A stretch of 64,000 bases of DNA from Sedimentibacter sp. MB35-C1 (GCF_030913635.1 NZ_CP133188.1:1860001-1924000); one strand, 5' to 3'. Shown: positions 16,445-26,264, counted from the stretch's first letter. Made by a program: numbers and translations. The notes: a model not told the origin generated them from the letters alone.

Positions 16445-17446
16445 ATGGAGAATAAAAAGGTTATATTCAGCGGTATGCAGCCATCAGGATCACTTACGCT
16501 GGGAAATTATCTTGGGGCATTAAAAAACTGGGTAAAGCTTCAGGGCGAATATGACAGCTATTACTGTGTAGTAGATATGCATGCCATTACAGTTCCAAAG
16601 GAACCCAAGAATTTGAGAAAAAACACACTGGAGGTACTTGCTAATTATATTGCAGCAGGCTTGGATCCAGACCAGGTTACTTTGTTTATACAATCCCATG
16701 TATCTGCTCATGCGGAGCTGTCATGGGTTTTAAACTGCTTAACATACTTCGGTGAGCTGGGGAGAATGACGCAGTTCAAAGATAAGTCACAAAAACTTGA
16801 CAACAATTCAATTCCAGCCGGGTTATTTACATATCCTGTCCTTATGGCGGCAGATATACTCTTATATCAGGCTGATCTAGTTCCTGTTGGAGAGGATCAG
16901 AGACAACATCTTGAAATTACAAGAGACATTGCTCAAAGGTTTAATAATCGCTTCAGCGAAACGTTCAAAGTTCCGGATGCATTTATATCTAAGGACGGAG
17001 CAAAAATAATGAGTCTTCAGGATCCCACCAGCAAAATGTCAAAATCAGATCCAAATGAAAATTCATATATAATTTTAATGGACGATCCTGATGCGGTCAG
17101 AAGAAAGCTTAAAAGGGCAGTAACAGATTCTGAGGGCGTTGTAAGGTACGACAATAACCAGCCCGGCGTTAAAAACTTGATAAATATATATTCTAAAATA
17201 ACCGGTAAATCATCCGATGAAATAGTATCTCTTTATGATGGAAAGGGCTATGCCCAATTCAAGGAGGACGTTGCAGAGATAATAATCGGAGAGCTTAAAC
17301 CTCTTCAGGATAAAATTGATTACTTGCTGAAGAACAAAGATTATCTGGAAAGAATTTATGTAAAAGGCGCTGAAAAAGCTGAGGTAGTAGCAAGAAAGAC
17401 ATTGAGAAAGGTTTATAAAAAGGTAGGCTTTATTCCAAGATATTAA
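16445..17446 (+). CDS. trpS: Tryptophan-tRNA ligase
   Basis: TrpS charges tRNA-Trp. The protein is 333 residues, the normal bacterial length. Class I signatures are visible: PSGSLTLGNYLGAL in the place of HIGH, GEDQRQHLEITRDIAQRFN, and SKMSKSDPNE as KMSKS loop. The C-terminal helix bundle ends KTLRKVYKKVGF. The start at 16445 follows GGAGG by six bases; the in-frame ATG at 16433 overlaps that site and is rejected. No T-box was found upstream. Confidence 0.97.
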   Translation: MENKKVIFSGMQPSGSLTLGNYLGALKNWVKLQGEYDSYYCVVDMHAITVPKEPKNLRKNTLEVLANYIAAGLDPDQVTLFIQSHVSAHAELSWVLNCLTYFGELGRMTQFKDKSQKLDNNSIPAGLFTYPVLMAADILLYQADLVPVGEDQRQHLEITRDIAQRFNNRFSETFKVPDAFISKDGAKIMSLQDPTSKMSKSDPNENSYIILMDDPDAVRRKLKRAVTDSEGVVRYDNNQPGVKNLINIYSKITGKSSDEIVSLYDGKGYAQFKEDVAEIIIGELKPLQDKIDYLLKNKDYLERIYVKGAEKAEVVARKTLRKVYKKVGFIPRY

Positions 17447-17463
17447 TTCATAACGGAGGACAC

Positions 17464-18639
17464 ATGATTGTAATTAAAAACGGCTATATAAAAACTATGG
17501 CAGGTAAAGATATAGAAAACGGACAAATAATTATTGAAGAAGGAAAGATAAAGGCTGTTGGCAAGGAACTGGAGATACCAGATGATGCAGAGGTAATAGA
17601 CGCAGGAGGGCTAATAGTTTCTCCTGGTTTTGTTGATGGTCACTGTCACATAGGCATGTGGGAAGAGGGCATAGGTTTTGAAGGATCAGATGGCAATGAA
17701 GATACGGAACCCATAACTCCACAGCTGAGAGCAATTGATGCAATAAACCCCATGGACCAAGGGTTCACGGATGCAATTGAAGGTGGAGTAACAACAGCGA
17801 TAACAGGACCGGGAAGTGCTAATGTAATAGGCGGAACATTTTTGGCTATGAAGACATACGGCAAAAGAGTGGACGATATGGTTATAAAAGATCCTGTTGC
17901 CATGAAAATTGCTTTTGGCGAAAACCCAAAAAGGGTATATGATGAACAGCACAAGTCTCCTGTAACTCGAATGGCCATAGCTGCATTGCTCAGGGAAACG
18001 CTGTACGAGGCAAAGGAATATAAGGAAGATTTGGATGCTTCTGTTGAAGATCCTGACAAAAAGCCAGATTTTGATCTTAAGCTTGATGCTCTACTGCCTG
18101 TTATGAGAAAAGAGATTCCTTTGAAGGCGCATGCTCACAGGGCGGATGACATATTTACGGCACTTAGGATTGCCAAAGAATTTGATTTAGACATTACTTT
18201 AGATCATTGCACGGAAGGACATTTAATTGCCGAAGAATTGAAGGAAGCAGGCAAGAGTTGCTTTATTGGGCCAACTTTTGGGTCCAGAACAAAGTATGAA
18301 CTTAAGAATAAAAGCTTCGAAACACCTAAAGTATTATATGATTCAGGAATAAAAATTGCAATTATAACAGATTCAAATGTTATACCCATTCAACACATAC
18401 CTATGTGTGCAGGCATGGCAGTGAAGGCCGGACTTCCGGAAGAAGAAGGATGGAGATCAATAACAATAAATCCAGCTGAAATTACCGGAATAGCTGACAG
18501 AGTTGGAAGCATCAAGGCAGGTAAGGATGCGGATATAGCAATATTTAAAGGCAATCCTTTATTGGATGTTGATTATGAAACTGTAATGACCATAATAGAC
18601 GGCAGAATTGTTTATAAAAACGAAAAGGTAATAGCTTAG
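17464..18639 (+). CDS. Amidohydrolase family protein (imidazolonepropionase/dihydroorotase-like)
   Basis: A 391-residue metal-dependent amidohydrolase. The N- and C-terminal beta domain encloses a TIM barrel: VSPGFVDGH60-C-H62 gives the first two metal ligands, HAHRADD and LDHCTEGH supply later His ligands, and ITDSN contains the catalytic Asp. The C-terminal KAGKDADIAIFKGNPL motif is standard. Candidates include isoaspartyl or acyl-amino-acid dipeptidases and atypical deacetylases; the substrate cannot be set from sequence. It begins 17 bases after trpS with GGAGG, probably co-transcribed with it. Confidence 0.85.
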   Translation: MIVIKNGYIKTMAGKDIENGQIIIEEGKIKAVGKELEIPDDAEVIDAGGLIVSPGFVDGHCHIGMWEEGIGFEGSDGNEDTEPITPQLRAIDAINPMDQGFTDAIEGGVTTAITGPGSANVIGGTFLAMKTYGKRVDDMVIKDPVAMKIAFGENPKRVYDEQHKSPVTRMAIAALLRETLYEAKEYKEDLDASVEDPDKKPDFDLKLDALLPVMRKEIPLKAHAHRADDIFTALRIAKEFDLDITLDHCTEGHLIAEELKEAGKSCFIGPTFGSRTKYELKNKSFETPKVLYDSGIKIAIITDSNVIPIQHIPMCAGMAVKAGLPEEEGWRSITINPAEITGIADRVGSIKAGKDADIAIFKGNPLLDVDYETVMTIIDGRIVYKNEKVIA

Positions 18640-19092
18640 CTATCAGCTATACATTTTGACGTTCTATTATGCAATAAACAAGTATAAACCTATTGCATAT
18701 GGGTATATAAAATATTGAATTAAATTAAATGTAGTTTTGTAGAACAATCAGCTTGTATTATTATCAAATAATTGATATAATGATAATTGGTTATCCCCCC
18801 CGATAACTAAAAATATTCCCAATACCCCTTTAAGCATTTTTAATGCTTAACAAAAAGGCCGAAAGGCCTTTTTGTGTTTATCAATTCGTAAAATTCAATA
18901 AATATATTTATTAATTAAGGGAGACAAACTATGTGTGAGGATTAAATTTAATGGCGGTGCTATAGAATTCTCAGCTAGTTATTTGCAAGTTATTGAATTA
19001 TTTATTAAAATTTGTGTAATATATGAAAAAAAACTTGCAAAATGTCTTTAGAAAGAATAAACTTATCAGTGGAAAAAAAGAGGATGGTAAAT
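18640..19092. other. Non-coding stretch between amidohydrolase and typA
   Basis: This 453-bp region contains one clear terminator (listed), a 7-bp hairpin TAAGCAT/ATGCTTA just before it, and the inverted repeat GTTATC/GATAAC flanking a run of seven C at about 18790-18808. No gene is supported. The last 70 bases are the typA leader; a longer in-frame start at 19042 is possible but lacks a site. Confidence 0.6.
18852..18878 (+). terminator. Rho-independent terminator
   Basis: Perfect 9-bp stem AAAAAGGCC/GGCCTTTTT with a GAAA tetraloop; the T tract is part of the 3' arm. Confidence 0.85.
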
Positions 19093-20913
19093 ATGAAAAA
19101 TAAGATAATAAATATAGCGGTAATAGCCCACGTAGATGCGGGAAAATCAACATTAGTAGATGCATTTCTTCAACAAAGCGGCGTTTTTAGAGAAAACCAG
19201 GAAATGGTAGATCAAGTAATGGATTCTAACGCAATTGAACGTGAACGAGGAATAACTATTTATTCAAAAAACTGCTCAGTAATGCATGGAGATTATAAAA
19301 TTAATATTGTGGATACGCCAGGGCATGCGGATTTCTCATCAGAGGTTGAGCGTATTATGAAGACTGTGGATACAGTTATTCTGCTGGTTGACTCAATAGA
19401 AGGCCCTATGCCACAAACTAGATTTGTTCTTCAAAAGTCACTGGCAATAGGTCTGAAACCTATTCTGCTTATTAACAAAATAGACAAGAAAAACAATAGA
19501 GCAGAAGAAGTTGTAGACATGGTATTTGACTTATTTGTTGAGTTGAATGCCACTGATGAACAGCTTGACTTTCCTATATTGTACGGAATAGCAAAACAAG
19601 GCATTGTTCAGTACGAACTGGATCAGCCCAGCGACAGCATAAAACCATTGTTCGAAACAATAATAAATCACGTTGCGCCGTATCCTGACAGAGATGGAGA
19701 AGATTTGCAAATGCAGATATCTTCACTTGCGTATGATGAATATATAGGAAGACTTGGAATAGGAAGAGTTACAGCCGGGACAATCAAAGAGGGCCAGACT
19801 GTATCTGTGGCAAAGCATGACGGATCTGTAGAAAAGCAAAAGGTATCAAATATATTTATATACCAAGGCCTTAGCAGAATAAGCGTAAAAGAAGCTTCAA
19901 GCGGCGAAATAGTAGTAGTGGCAGGAGTCCCAAACATTTCCATAGGCGATACGATATGTACAGAAAACAAAGTAAAACCCATGGAGACAATCAAAATAGA
20001 AGAGCCGACACTTTCAATGAATTTTTTGATAAACACATCTCCATTTGTTGGATTGTCAGGCAAGTATGTGACTACAAGACATCTTAAAGCAAGGCTTGAA
20101 AAGGAGCTTGAGGTAAATGTAGGGTTAAGGGTTGAACCGTTGGAAGATGCTGTAGACGGTTACAAGGTATCAGGAAGAGGAGAGCTTCATATTTCAATCC
20201 TCCTTGAAAACATGAGAAGAGAAGGCTATGAAGTTGCGGTTTCACGTCCTGAAGTAATACTGAGAAAAATTGATGGCGTTACCATGGAGCCTATTGAAAG
20301 AGTATTTGTAAATGTTCCTGAAATATATTCAGGTTCAGTAATTTCAAAGCTTAATGTAAGAAAAGGAATGATGGTATCCATGACTCCAGACGGAAATTAT
20401 GTAAGGATTGAGTACATGGTTCCTACAAGAGGACTTCTGGGTTACAGAACAGAGCTGATAAATGATACCAGAGGCGAAGGTACAATGGTAAGGAGCTTTG
20501 ACCATTACGAGAAATACAAAGGAGAAATTCCTCAAAGAATTAACGGAGTGCTTATTTCAAACGACGAAGGTGAAGCAATTGCATATTCTTTAAATAACCT
20601 TGAAAGCAGGGGAACATTGTTCATCAGTGCCGGTGAAAAGGTGTATGAAGGAATGATTATTGGTATGTGTGCAAGAGGAGAGGATATAACCGTAAATCCG
20701 TGCAAGGCTAAAAAACAGTCCAATACAAGATCTTCATCAGCGGATGATTCAATAAAATTATCACCTCCAAGAATCATGACATTGGAATCGGCGTTGGAAT
20801 TTATTAATGATGATGAGCTTGTGGAAGTAACTCCTGACAATATAAGATTAAGAAAAAGACATCTTACTGAAATGGACAGAAGGAAACACGCGAACAGATT
20901 GAAGACACAATAA
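19093..20913 (+). CDS. typA: Ribosome-associated translational GTPase TypA/BipA
   Basis: A 606-residue translation-factor GTPase, close to the usual length. G1 is AHVDAGKST (residues 12-20), the switch region has RERGITI, G3 is DTPGHADF and G4 is NKIDK. EF-G-like domains follow, and the C-terminal part has [18 protein letters not shown], diagnostic for TypA/BipA. The protein assists 50S assembly and growth under stress. The start at 19093 gives the standard [15 protein letters not shown] opening after AGAGGATGG; the open frame runs 17 codons further upstream. Confidence 0.97.
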   Translation: MKNKIINIAVIAHVDAGKSTLVDAFLQQSGVFRENQEMVDQVMDSNAIERERGITIYSKNCSVMHGDYKINIVDTPGHADFSSEVERIMKTVDTVILLVDSIEGPMPQTRFVLQKSLAIGLKPILLINKIDKKNNRAEEVVDMVFDLFVELNATDEQLDFPILYGIAKQGIVQYELDQPSDSIKPLFETIINHVAPYPDRDGEDLQMQISSLAYDEYIGRLGIGRVTAGTIKEGQTVSVAKHDGSVEKQKVSNIFIYQGLSRISVKEASSGEIVVVAGVPNISIGDTICTENKVKPMETIKIEEPTLSMNFLINTSPFVGLSGKYVTTRHLKARLEKELEVNVGLRVEPLEDAVDGYKVSGRGELHISILLENMRREGYEVAVSRPEVILRKIDGVTMEPIERVFVNVPEIYSGSVISKLNVRKGMMVSMTPDGNYVRIEYMVPTRGLLGYRTELINDTRGEGTMVRSFDHYEKYKGEIPQRINGVLISNDEGEAIAYSLNNLESRGTLFISAGEKVYEGMIIGMCARGEDITVNPCKAKKQSNTRSSSADDSIKLSPPRIMTLESALEFINDDELVEVTPDNIRLRKRHLTEMDRRKHANRLKTQ

Positions 20914-20925
20914 TATATTTAATAA

Positions 20926-20953
20926 AAATGGAAGAGCAGCTGCTCTTCCATTT
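20926..20953. terminator. Bidirectional terminator between typA and luxS
   Basis: AAATGGAAGAGCA pairs perfectly with TGCTCTTCCATTT around GC. The convergent genes on both sides fit a shared terminator. Confidence 0.85.
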
Positions 20954-21022
20954 CTTAACTGATAGTGACATTCAATATGGAAACTATTTTCAATTTTTTC
21001 TTCTTGGTAATTACACATTTAA

Positions 21023-21502
21023 CTATTTCGAATAAATTAAATTTTCGTCCCTTAAATTTAACAAAACTTCATTGTAAAATTTGGATGCTTCATACTTTGC
21101 CATTGGCAGGTTCATATCGAGGTAGTTTCCGCAGGAGCGTGCATCTGCTCCGGGAATTTCTCCTTCATAATCTTTAATGAACTTAAACATTTCTTTTATT
21201 ATATCAACAACATCTATTGATTTTAAGTCTCCTTTAAAAATAACATAAAATCCTGTTCTGCATCCCATTGGCCCAAAATACACTGTTTGCTTGTCATAAA
21301 CCGCATGATTCCTTAGAAATGTTGCTCCCAGATGTTCTATTGCATGCAACTCTGCTGTGTTGATTACAGGTTCATTATTGGGTTCCTTCATTCTTATGTC
21401 AAATGTAGTTACAGCTGAATCATTCACAGCATCTTTTCTTGAAACGTATATTCCTCTTTTTAATTTCAGATGATTTACCTGAAAACTTTCAATTTTTTTC
21501 AT
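21023..21502 (-). CDS. luxS: S-ribosylhomocysteine lyase
   Basis: LuxS cleaves S-ribosylhomocysteine into homocysteine and the precursor of autoinducer 2, in methyl-cycle recycling. The protein is 159 residues, full length. Zinc ligands H53 and H57 (LHAIEH) and C124 (ARSCGNY), and the active-site C81 in GPMGCRTGFY are all present. GGAGTAC precedes the start. It is divergent from the sigma-54 activator. No pfs (mtnN) gene is nearby, so the pathway partner must be elsewhere. Confidence 0.97.
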   Translation of the reverse strand: MKKIESFQVNHLKLKRGIYVSRKDAVNDSAVTTFDIRMKEPNNEPVINTAELHAIEHLGATFLRNHAVYDKQTVYFGPMGCRTGFYVIFKGDLKSIDVVDIIKEMFKFIKDYEGEIPGADARSCGNYLDMNLPMAKYEASKFYNEVLLNLRDENLIYSK

Positions 21503-21591
21503 TTGTACTCCTTTATAAAAAATATATATTTTGACTATATTTATATTAATTTAATTTTACAACAATTAGATTGGTATGTAAACTTATATGA

Positions 21592-21620
21592 TTGTAAAAA
21601 ATATATCACCGTGATATAAT
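21592..21620 (+). promoter_or_regulatory. Promoter with 17-bp palindrome for the sigma-54 activator gene
   Basis: TTGTAA, 17 bp, TATAAT. Between and over the boxes lies TATATCAC-C-GTGATATA (21602-21618), a near-perfect palindrome that covers the start of the -10 box. A repressor there would shut off the activator gene. The repressor is unknown. Confidence 0.55.
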
Positions 21621-21645
21621 GACATAATAGTAAAAGGAGAGTAGT

Positions 21646-23040
21646 ATGAAGGCTAAAGAATATTTGTTTATAATGCAAAAAATTTTGCACTATACAGATG
21701 AAGGTGTTCATGTTTTGGATAATAGTGGCAATACAATAATATATAACGAAGCAATGTCTAAGCTTGAAAAAATGGAAACCAAGGAAGTAATGAAAAAACC
21801 CTTCGGAGAAGTGTTCAAAAATCTGGATGTAGATAACAGCACACTGCTTAAGGCGCTTAACTCTCGTGTTACTACGTCGGATCTTAAGCAAACTTATCTT
21901 AACAAGGACGGAAGAGAAATAACAACTATCAATACAACATTTCCGGTTGTAATTAATGACGAAGTTATTGCAGTTGTTGAAGTAGCTAAAAACATAACAA
22001 AAATGACCGAAATGTCTCATACTATCTTAAAGCTACAAAATGAAATCGGCAAGCCGGAAACCGCTAAAACTAAAAGAATCAGGAAGTATAATTTTAATAA
22101 TATAGTTGGGAGCAGCAACAATTTCATTAACGTAATAGAGAAGGCAAAAAAAGCATCAAAAAATTCGGCTTCGGTATTCATATTCGGAGAAACAGGCACT
22201 GGTAAGGAGCTCATAGCTCAGAGCATCCACTATGAAGGCGTTAGAAAGGATAAACCTTTTATAGCGCAGAATTGCGCAGCTCTTCCAGAGTCATTGCTTG
22301 AGGGGCTTTTGTTTGGTACGTCTAAAGGAGGATTTACCGGCGCTATGGACAGGTCTGGGCTTTTTGAGCAGGCTAACGGTGGCACATTGTTGCTTGATGA
22401 GATAAATTCAATGCCGTATGAACTTCAGGCTAAACTTTTAAGAGTTTTGCAGGAAAATTACATCAGAAGAGTTGGTGGTACAAGAGATATACCAATAGAT
22501 GTAAGAATAATTTCCACTAGCAATGAACCACCGGAAGTAATATTGAAAAATGGCAAAATAAGAAAGGACTTGTTTTACAGATTAAATGTAATTCAGCTGA
22601 ATGTTCCGCCACTTCGTCAACGCAAGGATGACATTATGATGCTTGTAAATATGTTTATTCACAAATACAATGACAGGTTAAATAAAGAAATATTGTCTAT
22701 AGAGAAGGACGCACAGGAAAATCTTTTGAAATATAACTATCCCGGCAATGTCAGGGAACTTGAAAATATTGTTATGGCTGCTATAAGCATGACAGATGAT
22801 AATGAAAGAATATTGAAGCTAAACCACTTTAATGTGCTTGATGCAGATAGAGAGTATTCGAATGTTGATCACGAAATGGATGATGAGGGCATCGATGAAT
22901 ACTTAAGTAACTTGGAAAAATGTATAATTGAAAAAGCTTTGAGAAATAACAACAATAATATAACAAAAGCAGCTGAGGCGTTGAAAATTAAGCGGCAAAC
23001 GCTTCAACATAAAATAAAGAAATATGAAATAATGCAATAA
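21646..23040 (+). CDS. PAS-domain sigma-54 interaction transcriptional activator
   Basis: A 464-residue enhancer-binding protein. An N-terminal PAS domain (about 10-120; VHVLDNSGNTIIYNEAM) is the likely sensor. The AAA+ domain has Walker A G181-ETGTGKE, the sigma-54-contacting loop G228-GFTGA (GAFTGA with one Ala-to-Gly change), and TLLLDEINSM as Walker B. A Fis-type helix-turn-helix ends the protein (ITKAAEALKIKRQTLQHKI). The gene precedes the ornithine operon, which has a -24/-12 promoter, so it is the obvious candidate activator; it may sense ornithine or a related compound. GGAGAG site before the ATG. Confidence 0.95.
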   Translation: MKAKEYLFIMQKILHYTDEGVHVLDNSGNTIIYNEAMSKLEKMETKEVMKKPFGEVFKNLDVDNSTLLKALNSRVTTSDLKQTYLNKDGREITTINTTFPVVINDEVIAVVEVAKNITKMTEMSHTILKLQNEIGKPETAKTKRIRKYNFNNIVGSSNNFINVIEKAKKASKNSASVFIFGETGTGKELIAQSIHYEGVRKDKPFIAQNCAALPESLLEGLLFGTSKGGFTGAMDRSGLFEQANGGTLLLDEINSMPYELQAKLLRVLQENYIRRVGGTRDIPIDVRIISTSNEPPEVILKNGKIRKDLFYRLNVIQLNVPPLRQRKDDIMMLVNMFIHKYNDRLNKEILSIEKDAQENLLKYNYPGNVRELENIVMAAISMTDDNERILKLNHFNVLDADREYSNVDHEMDDEGIDEYLSNLEKCIIEKALRNNNNNITKAAEALKIKRQTLQHKIKKYEIMQ

Positions 23041-23041
23041 A

Positions 23042-23096
23042 TAGCAAATATGTTTGCGCTAAACGCAAAAATATTTGCTATTTTTGCGTTTTTTTA
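23042..23096 (+). terminator. Terminator after the activator gene
   Basis: TAGCAAATATGTTTGCG and CGCAAAAATATTTGCTA pair over 17 positions with one mismatch, loop CTAAA; TTTTTGCG and a long T run follow. Confidence 0.85.
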
Positions 23097-23183
23097 TTTT
23101 GAAAATGGTATTTTTATGTAATTTATACATATGTATAAATTTATTACTTTTACTGGTAAATGATTTTTTTTCATTGGAATATA

Positions 23184-23199
23184 AACGCTACAAAGCGTT
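23184..23199. promoter_or_regulatory. Candidate upstream activating sequence of the ornithine operon
   Basis: AACGCTACAAAGCGTT: perfect 6-bp arms with a 4-bp centre, 46 bp upstream of the -24 element. A similar element, AACGGACGAAGCGTC, lies upstream of the second sigma-54 promoter at 49740. The match supports a shared activator. Confidence 0.55.
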
Positions 23200-23242
23200 G
23201 TGAAAGCATTAAAACAAATATTTTATTTATTTTAGAAAATGT

Positions 23243-23259
23243 TTGGCATAGTTATTGCT
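23243..23259 (+). promoter_or_regulatory. Sigma-54 (-24/-12) promoter of the ornithine operon
   Basis: TTGGCATAGTTATTGCT: GG and GC are separated by exactly 10 bp, as in the RpoN consensus TGGCAC-N5-TTGC. It lies about 130 bp upstream of ord and downstream of an RpoN-type activator gene. Confidence 0.88.
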
Positions 23260-23390
23260 AAATATATAGTTAAGGGAGTCAGGGGTATATGAAGTGTTAA
23301 AGTTGTAAATAATAAATATGCTTTAACTTTTATGTTTGATGCGGCGTGACCGCAACTATAATATATCTATTTAAATAAGGAGGATTCAAA

Positions 23391-24449
23391 ATGCAGAATG
23401 TAAAAGTAATTATTTGGGGCCTTGGAGCAATGGGTTCTGGTATGGCTAAAATGTTATTAAACAAAAAAGGTGTTGATATCGTAGGTGCAGTAGGCAGAGG
23501 AGCAAAAATCGGTAAAAGCATGTATGAAATAATAGGAGTTGAAAAAGGAGACAGACCGGAAGTTTTAATAGGCTCTCCTGAAGATGTTATCAAGGAAAAG
23601 GCTGCAGACGTTGTTTTGTGCTGTACTGACTCTTATACCAAAGTTGCTTTCGAAAGACTTAAATTTGTTTTAGAAAGAAAAATTAACGTTGTATCGAGTG
23701 CTGAAGAAATGTCATACCCACAGGCTCAATCTCCTGAGCATGCTAAGAAATTAGATGAAATAGCAAAAGCAAACGGAGTTTCAATACTTGGTACAGGAAT
23801 TAACCCTGGCTTAATTATGGACCTGCTTGTTGTTGTTATGACAGGTTGCTGTGAATCAGTTGACCACGTAATTTCAAGAAGAGTTAACAGCTTGTCTCCG
23901 TTTGGACCAACTGTTATGCAGGAACAAGGTATAGGAATCACAGCTGATGAATTCAATAAAGGCGTTGAAACAGGTCACTTAGCAGGGCATGTAGGATTCC
24001 ATGAATCAATTAGTATGATTGCTGATGCTATAGGTTGGAAAGTAGACAAAATAACTACTTCAATGGAACCTATAGTTACAGATGTTGATAGAAAATCTCC
24101 TTATGGCTTTGCAGCAGCTGGAAATGTTGCTGGCGTTGCAATGAAAGGTTTTGGATACGTTGACGGAGAATTAAAACTTGAGATGGATCATCCACAGCAG
24201 ATTGAGCCAGAACAGGTTGGAGTACAGACAGGTGATTATGTAATAATTAAGGGAACACCAAATATTAACATGGTAAATTCACCTGAAGTTCCAGGAGGAA
24301 TAGGTACAATTGCAATGTGCGTAAACATGATACCTCAGATAATCAATGCAAAACCAGGATTAAGATCAATGATTGATCTGCCTGTTCCAAGAGCTATTAT
24401 GGGTGATATGAGAGATTTAATAGATCCTGAATGCAAAATAGTTAAATAA
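23391..24449 (+). CDS. ord: 2,4-diaminopentanoate dehydrogenase
   Basis: Ord oxidatively deaminates 2,4-diaminopentanoate to 2-amino-4-oxopentanoate with NAD(P), the third step of D-ornithine fermentation. The protein has 352 residues and a Rossmann motif G10-L-G-A-M-G15 near the N-terminus, with a dihydrodipicolinate-reductase-like core (LGTGINPGLIMDLL, IKGTPNINM). Identity rests mainly on family resemblance and its position as first gene of the complete operon. AAGGAGG precedes the ATG. A leader of roughly 120 nt separates it from the promoter. Confidence 0.93.
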   Translation: MQNVKVIIWGLGAMGSGMAKMLLNKKGVDIVGAVGRGAKIGKSMYEIIGVEKGDRPEVLIGSPEDVIKEKAADVVLCCTDSYTKVAFERLKFVLERKINVVSSAEEMSYPQAQSPEHAKKLDEIAKANGVSILGTGINPGLIMDLLVVVMTGCCESVDHVISRRVNSLSPFGPTVMQEQGIGITADEFNKGVETGHLAGHVGFHESISMIADAIGWKVDKITTSMEPIVTDVDRKSPYGFAAAGNVAGVAMKGFGYVDGELKLEMDHPQQIEPEQVGVQTGDYVIIKGTPNINMVNSPEVPGGIGTIAMCVNMIPQIINAKPGLRSMIDLPVPRAIMGDMRDLIDPECKIVK

Positions 24450-24524
24450 TTGTTAACAGAATAAAAAGTATAATCGATACTTATGTATGTTAAGAAATAA
24501 AATAATAAATAAGGAAGTGCAATA

Positions 24525-24830
24525 ATGATTAAAAAAGGCGAATGGGTTTTAATACACAGAAATATATTAGAACCGTCACAAAGAGCACCTCAGGCTCCAG
24601 ATGATACTAAAAAAGTTCCTCTGGAAATGTGGGTTAAAGGATATCTGCAAGATGACGCAAATGTAGGCGATGAAGTAACAGTTATTACAAGGACAAAACG
24701 TACAGAAAAAGGAACTTTGCTGGAAGCAAATCCGTACTATAAACATGACTTTGGCACATTTGTTCCTGAGCTAATGAAAATCAGCGATCAAGTGAAAGAT
24801 ATTTTATTTGGAGGTGCTGACAATGAGTAA
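24525..24830 (+). CDS. ortA: 2-amino-4-oxopentanoate thiolase, alpha subunit
   Basis: OrtA is the small partner (101 residues) of the PLP-dependent thiolase that splits 2-amino-4-oxopentanoate with CoA into acetyl-CoA and D-alanine. The sequence has the family opening KKGEWVLIHRNILEP and a VGDEVTVITRT beta segment, without catalytic motifs of its own. It overlaps ortB by eight bases, which suggests translational coupling and fixed stoichiometry. Confidence 0.93.
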   Translation: MIKKGEWVLIHRNILEPSQRAPQAPDDTKKVPLEMWVKGYLQDDANVGDEVTVITRTKRTEKGTLLEANPYYKHDFGTFVPELMKISDQVKDILFGGADNE

Positions 24831-26223
24831 GGATATGAGCTATTCAGCGGTAATGAGCAGAAGGCCTGAGATAATGAAGCAGGCAGCAGGACTTGATTTC
24901 TCTGTATTTGAGAGCGGTTCTATAGCTTTTGACTACGAAAGAATGATGAGAGAGGCAGGATTTTCAATTGAAGAAATTCAAAAAATCCAATCAGATCACG
25001 GCGTTGGAAATACTCCCATAATAGAACTGAGAAATCTTACAGCATTAGCAAGAAAAATGGCACCGGCAGGAAAAGGCGCTAGAATATTTATAAAAGATGA
25101 AGCAGCAAATGCATCTGGTAGCTTTAAAGCAAGAAGAGCATCTACAGCAGTATATCAGGCATGGAAACTTGGATATAAAGGTGTTGTTTCAGCAACAAGC
25201 GGTAACTATGGTGCAGCAGTTGCATCACAGGCTGCAATGTATGGATTGAAATGTATAGTAGTTCAGGAGTGCTATGATTCTAAAGGAATTGGACAGCCTG
25301 AAATAATTGAAAAAGCTAGAAAATGTGAAGCACTGGGCGCAGAAGTAGTACAACTTACTGTAGGACCTGAATTATTCTACACATTCTTGGCTATACTTGA
25401 AGAAACAGGATATTTCAATGCATCACTTTATACACCATTTGCAATCGCAGGCGTTGAAACATTGGGATATGAAATAGCAATGCAGTTTAGAGAAAAGCAC
25501 GGCAAGGACCCAGATGTGGTAGTTTGCACAAATGCCGGCGGAGGAAACTTGACTGGTACTGCAAGAGGGTTGAAAAAAGCAGGAGCTGAATCAAAAATAG
25601 TTGCAGCAAGTGTTGACTTGTCAGGATTGCATATGGCTTCTGACAGTCAGTTTAATAGAAAGTCATTTACAACTGGACATACAGGGTTTGGAATGCCATT
25701 TACAACATGGCCAGACAGATCAGATGTTCCTCGTTCAGCTGCAAGACCGTTAAGATACATGGATAGATATTTAACAATTCGTCAAGGCGAAGTATTTTAT
25801 ATAACCGAAGTTCTTGCAAGTCTTGAAGGACTGGAAAAAGGGCCTGCAGGAAATACTGCATTAACAGCTGCATTCTCTCTGGCACAGGAATTAGATCAGG
25901 ATCAGATGATAGTTGTACAGGAAACTGAATACACTGGAGCAGGAAAGCATATACAGCCACAGCTTTCATTTGCAAGACAAAACGGAATAGAAGTAAAATT
26001 CGGGGATCCTAAAGATGAAGTTCCGGGTAAAAATATAATTCTTCCTTCACATCCGTCATTGATTAAAGCAAATGATGCAGACTTAGAACACATGAGAAAA
26101 TCTCTTATTAAAAATGCTTTGAAAAACTATGATGTTGTACCAAATGATGCAGATATTGAGTTCCTTGCAGAGGAAACAAAGACAGATAAAGATTACGTAA
26201 AGAAAGTATTAGAGACTTTATAA
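24823..26223 (+). CDS. ortB: 2-amino-4-oxopentanoate thiolase, beta subunit
   Basis: OrtB (466 residues) is the PLP subunit of the thiolase, of the threonine synthase/tryptophan synthase beta fold. The PLP Lys is K102 in ASGSFKARR; GNYGAAVASQAAMYG and NAGGGNLTG are the substrate and phosphate-binding loops. The start at 24823 follows GGAGGTGCTGACA and lies inside the end of ortA. A 240-bp gap with a hairpin separates it from oraS. Confidence 0.95.
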   Translation: MSKDMSYSAVMSRRPEIMKQAAGLDFSVFESGSIAFDYERMMREAGFSIEEIQKIQSDHGVGNTPIIELRNLTALARKMAPAGKGARIFIKDEAANASGSFKARRASTAVYQAWKLGYKGVVSATSGNYGAAVASQAAMYGLKCIVVQECYDSKGIGQPEIIEKARKCEALGAEVVQLTVGPELFYTFLAILEETGYFNASLYTPFAIAGVETLGYEIAMQFREKHGKDPDVVVCTNAGGGNLTGTARGLKKAGAESKIVAASVDLSGLHMASDSQFNRKSFTTGHTGFGMPFTTWPDRSDVPRSAARPLRYMDRYLTIRQGEVFYITEVLASLEGLEKGPAGNTALTAAFSLAQELDQDQMIVVQETEYTGAGKHIQPQLSFARQNGIEVKFGDPKDEVPGKNIILPSHPSLIKANDADLEHMRKSLIKNALKNYDVVPNDADIEFLAEETKTDKDYVKKVLETL

Positions 26224-26240
26224 GAAAAAAGCAATTAATT

Positions 26241-26264
26241 TAAGGCGTATGCAAATACGCCTTA
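26241..26264 (+). repeat. Perfect 10-bp hairpin with GNRA-type loop inside the ornithine operon
   Basis: Arms TAAGGCGTAT and ATACGCCTTA close GCAA. No T run follows, so it is not a normal terminator. It could act as a processing or mRNA-stability element between ortB and oraS, or as a control of the short frame whose ATG lies within it. Confidence 0.6.

Noticed and set aside
18790-18808. GTTATC-C7-GATAAC element as a regulatory RNA
   Set aside because: Six-bp arms around a C run are weak; no gene-linked position and no T run. It is mentioned only in the intergenic note.
21541-22020. Minus-strand frame of 159 codons over the activator gene start
   Set aside because: Phe/Tyr/His-rich shadow of the PAS domain coding sequence, no start signals.
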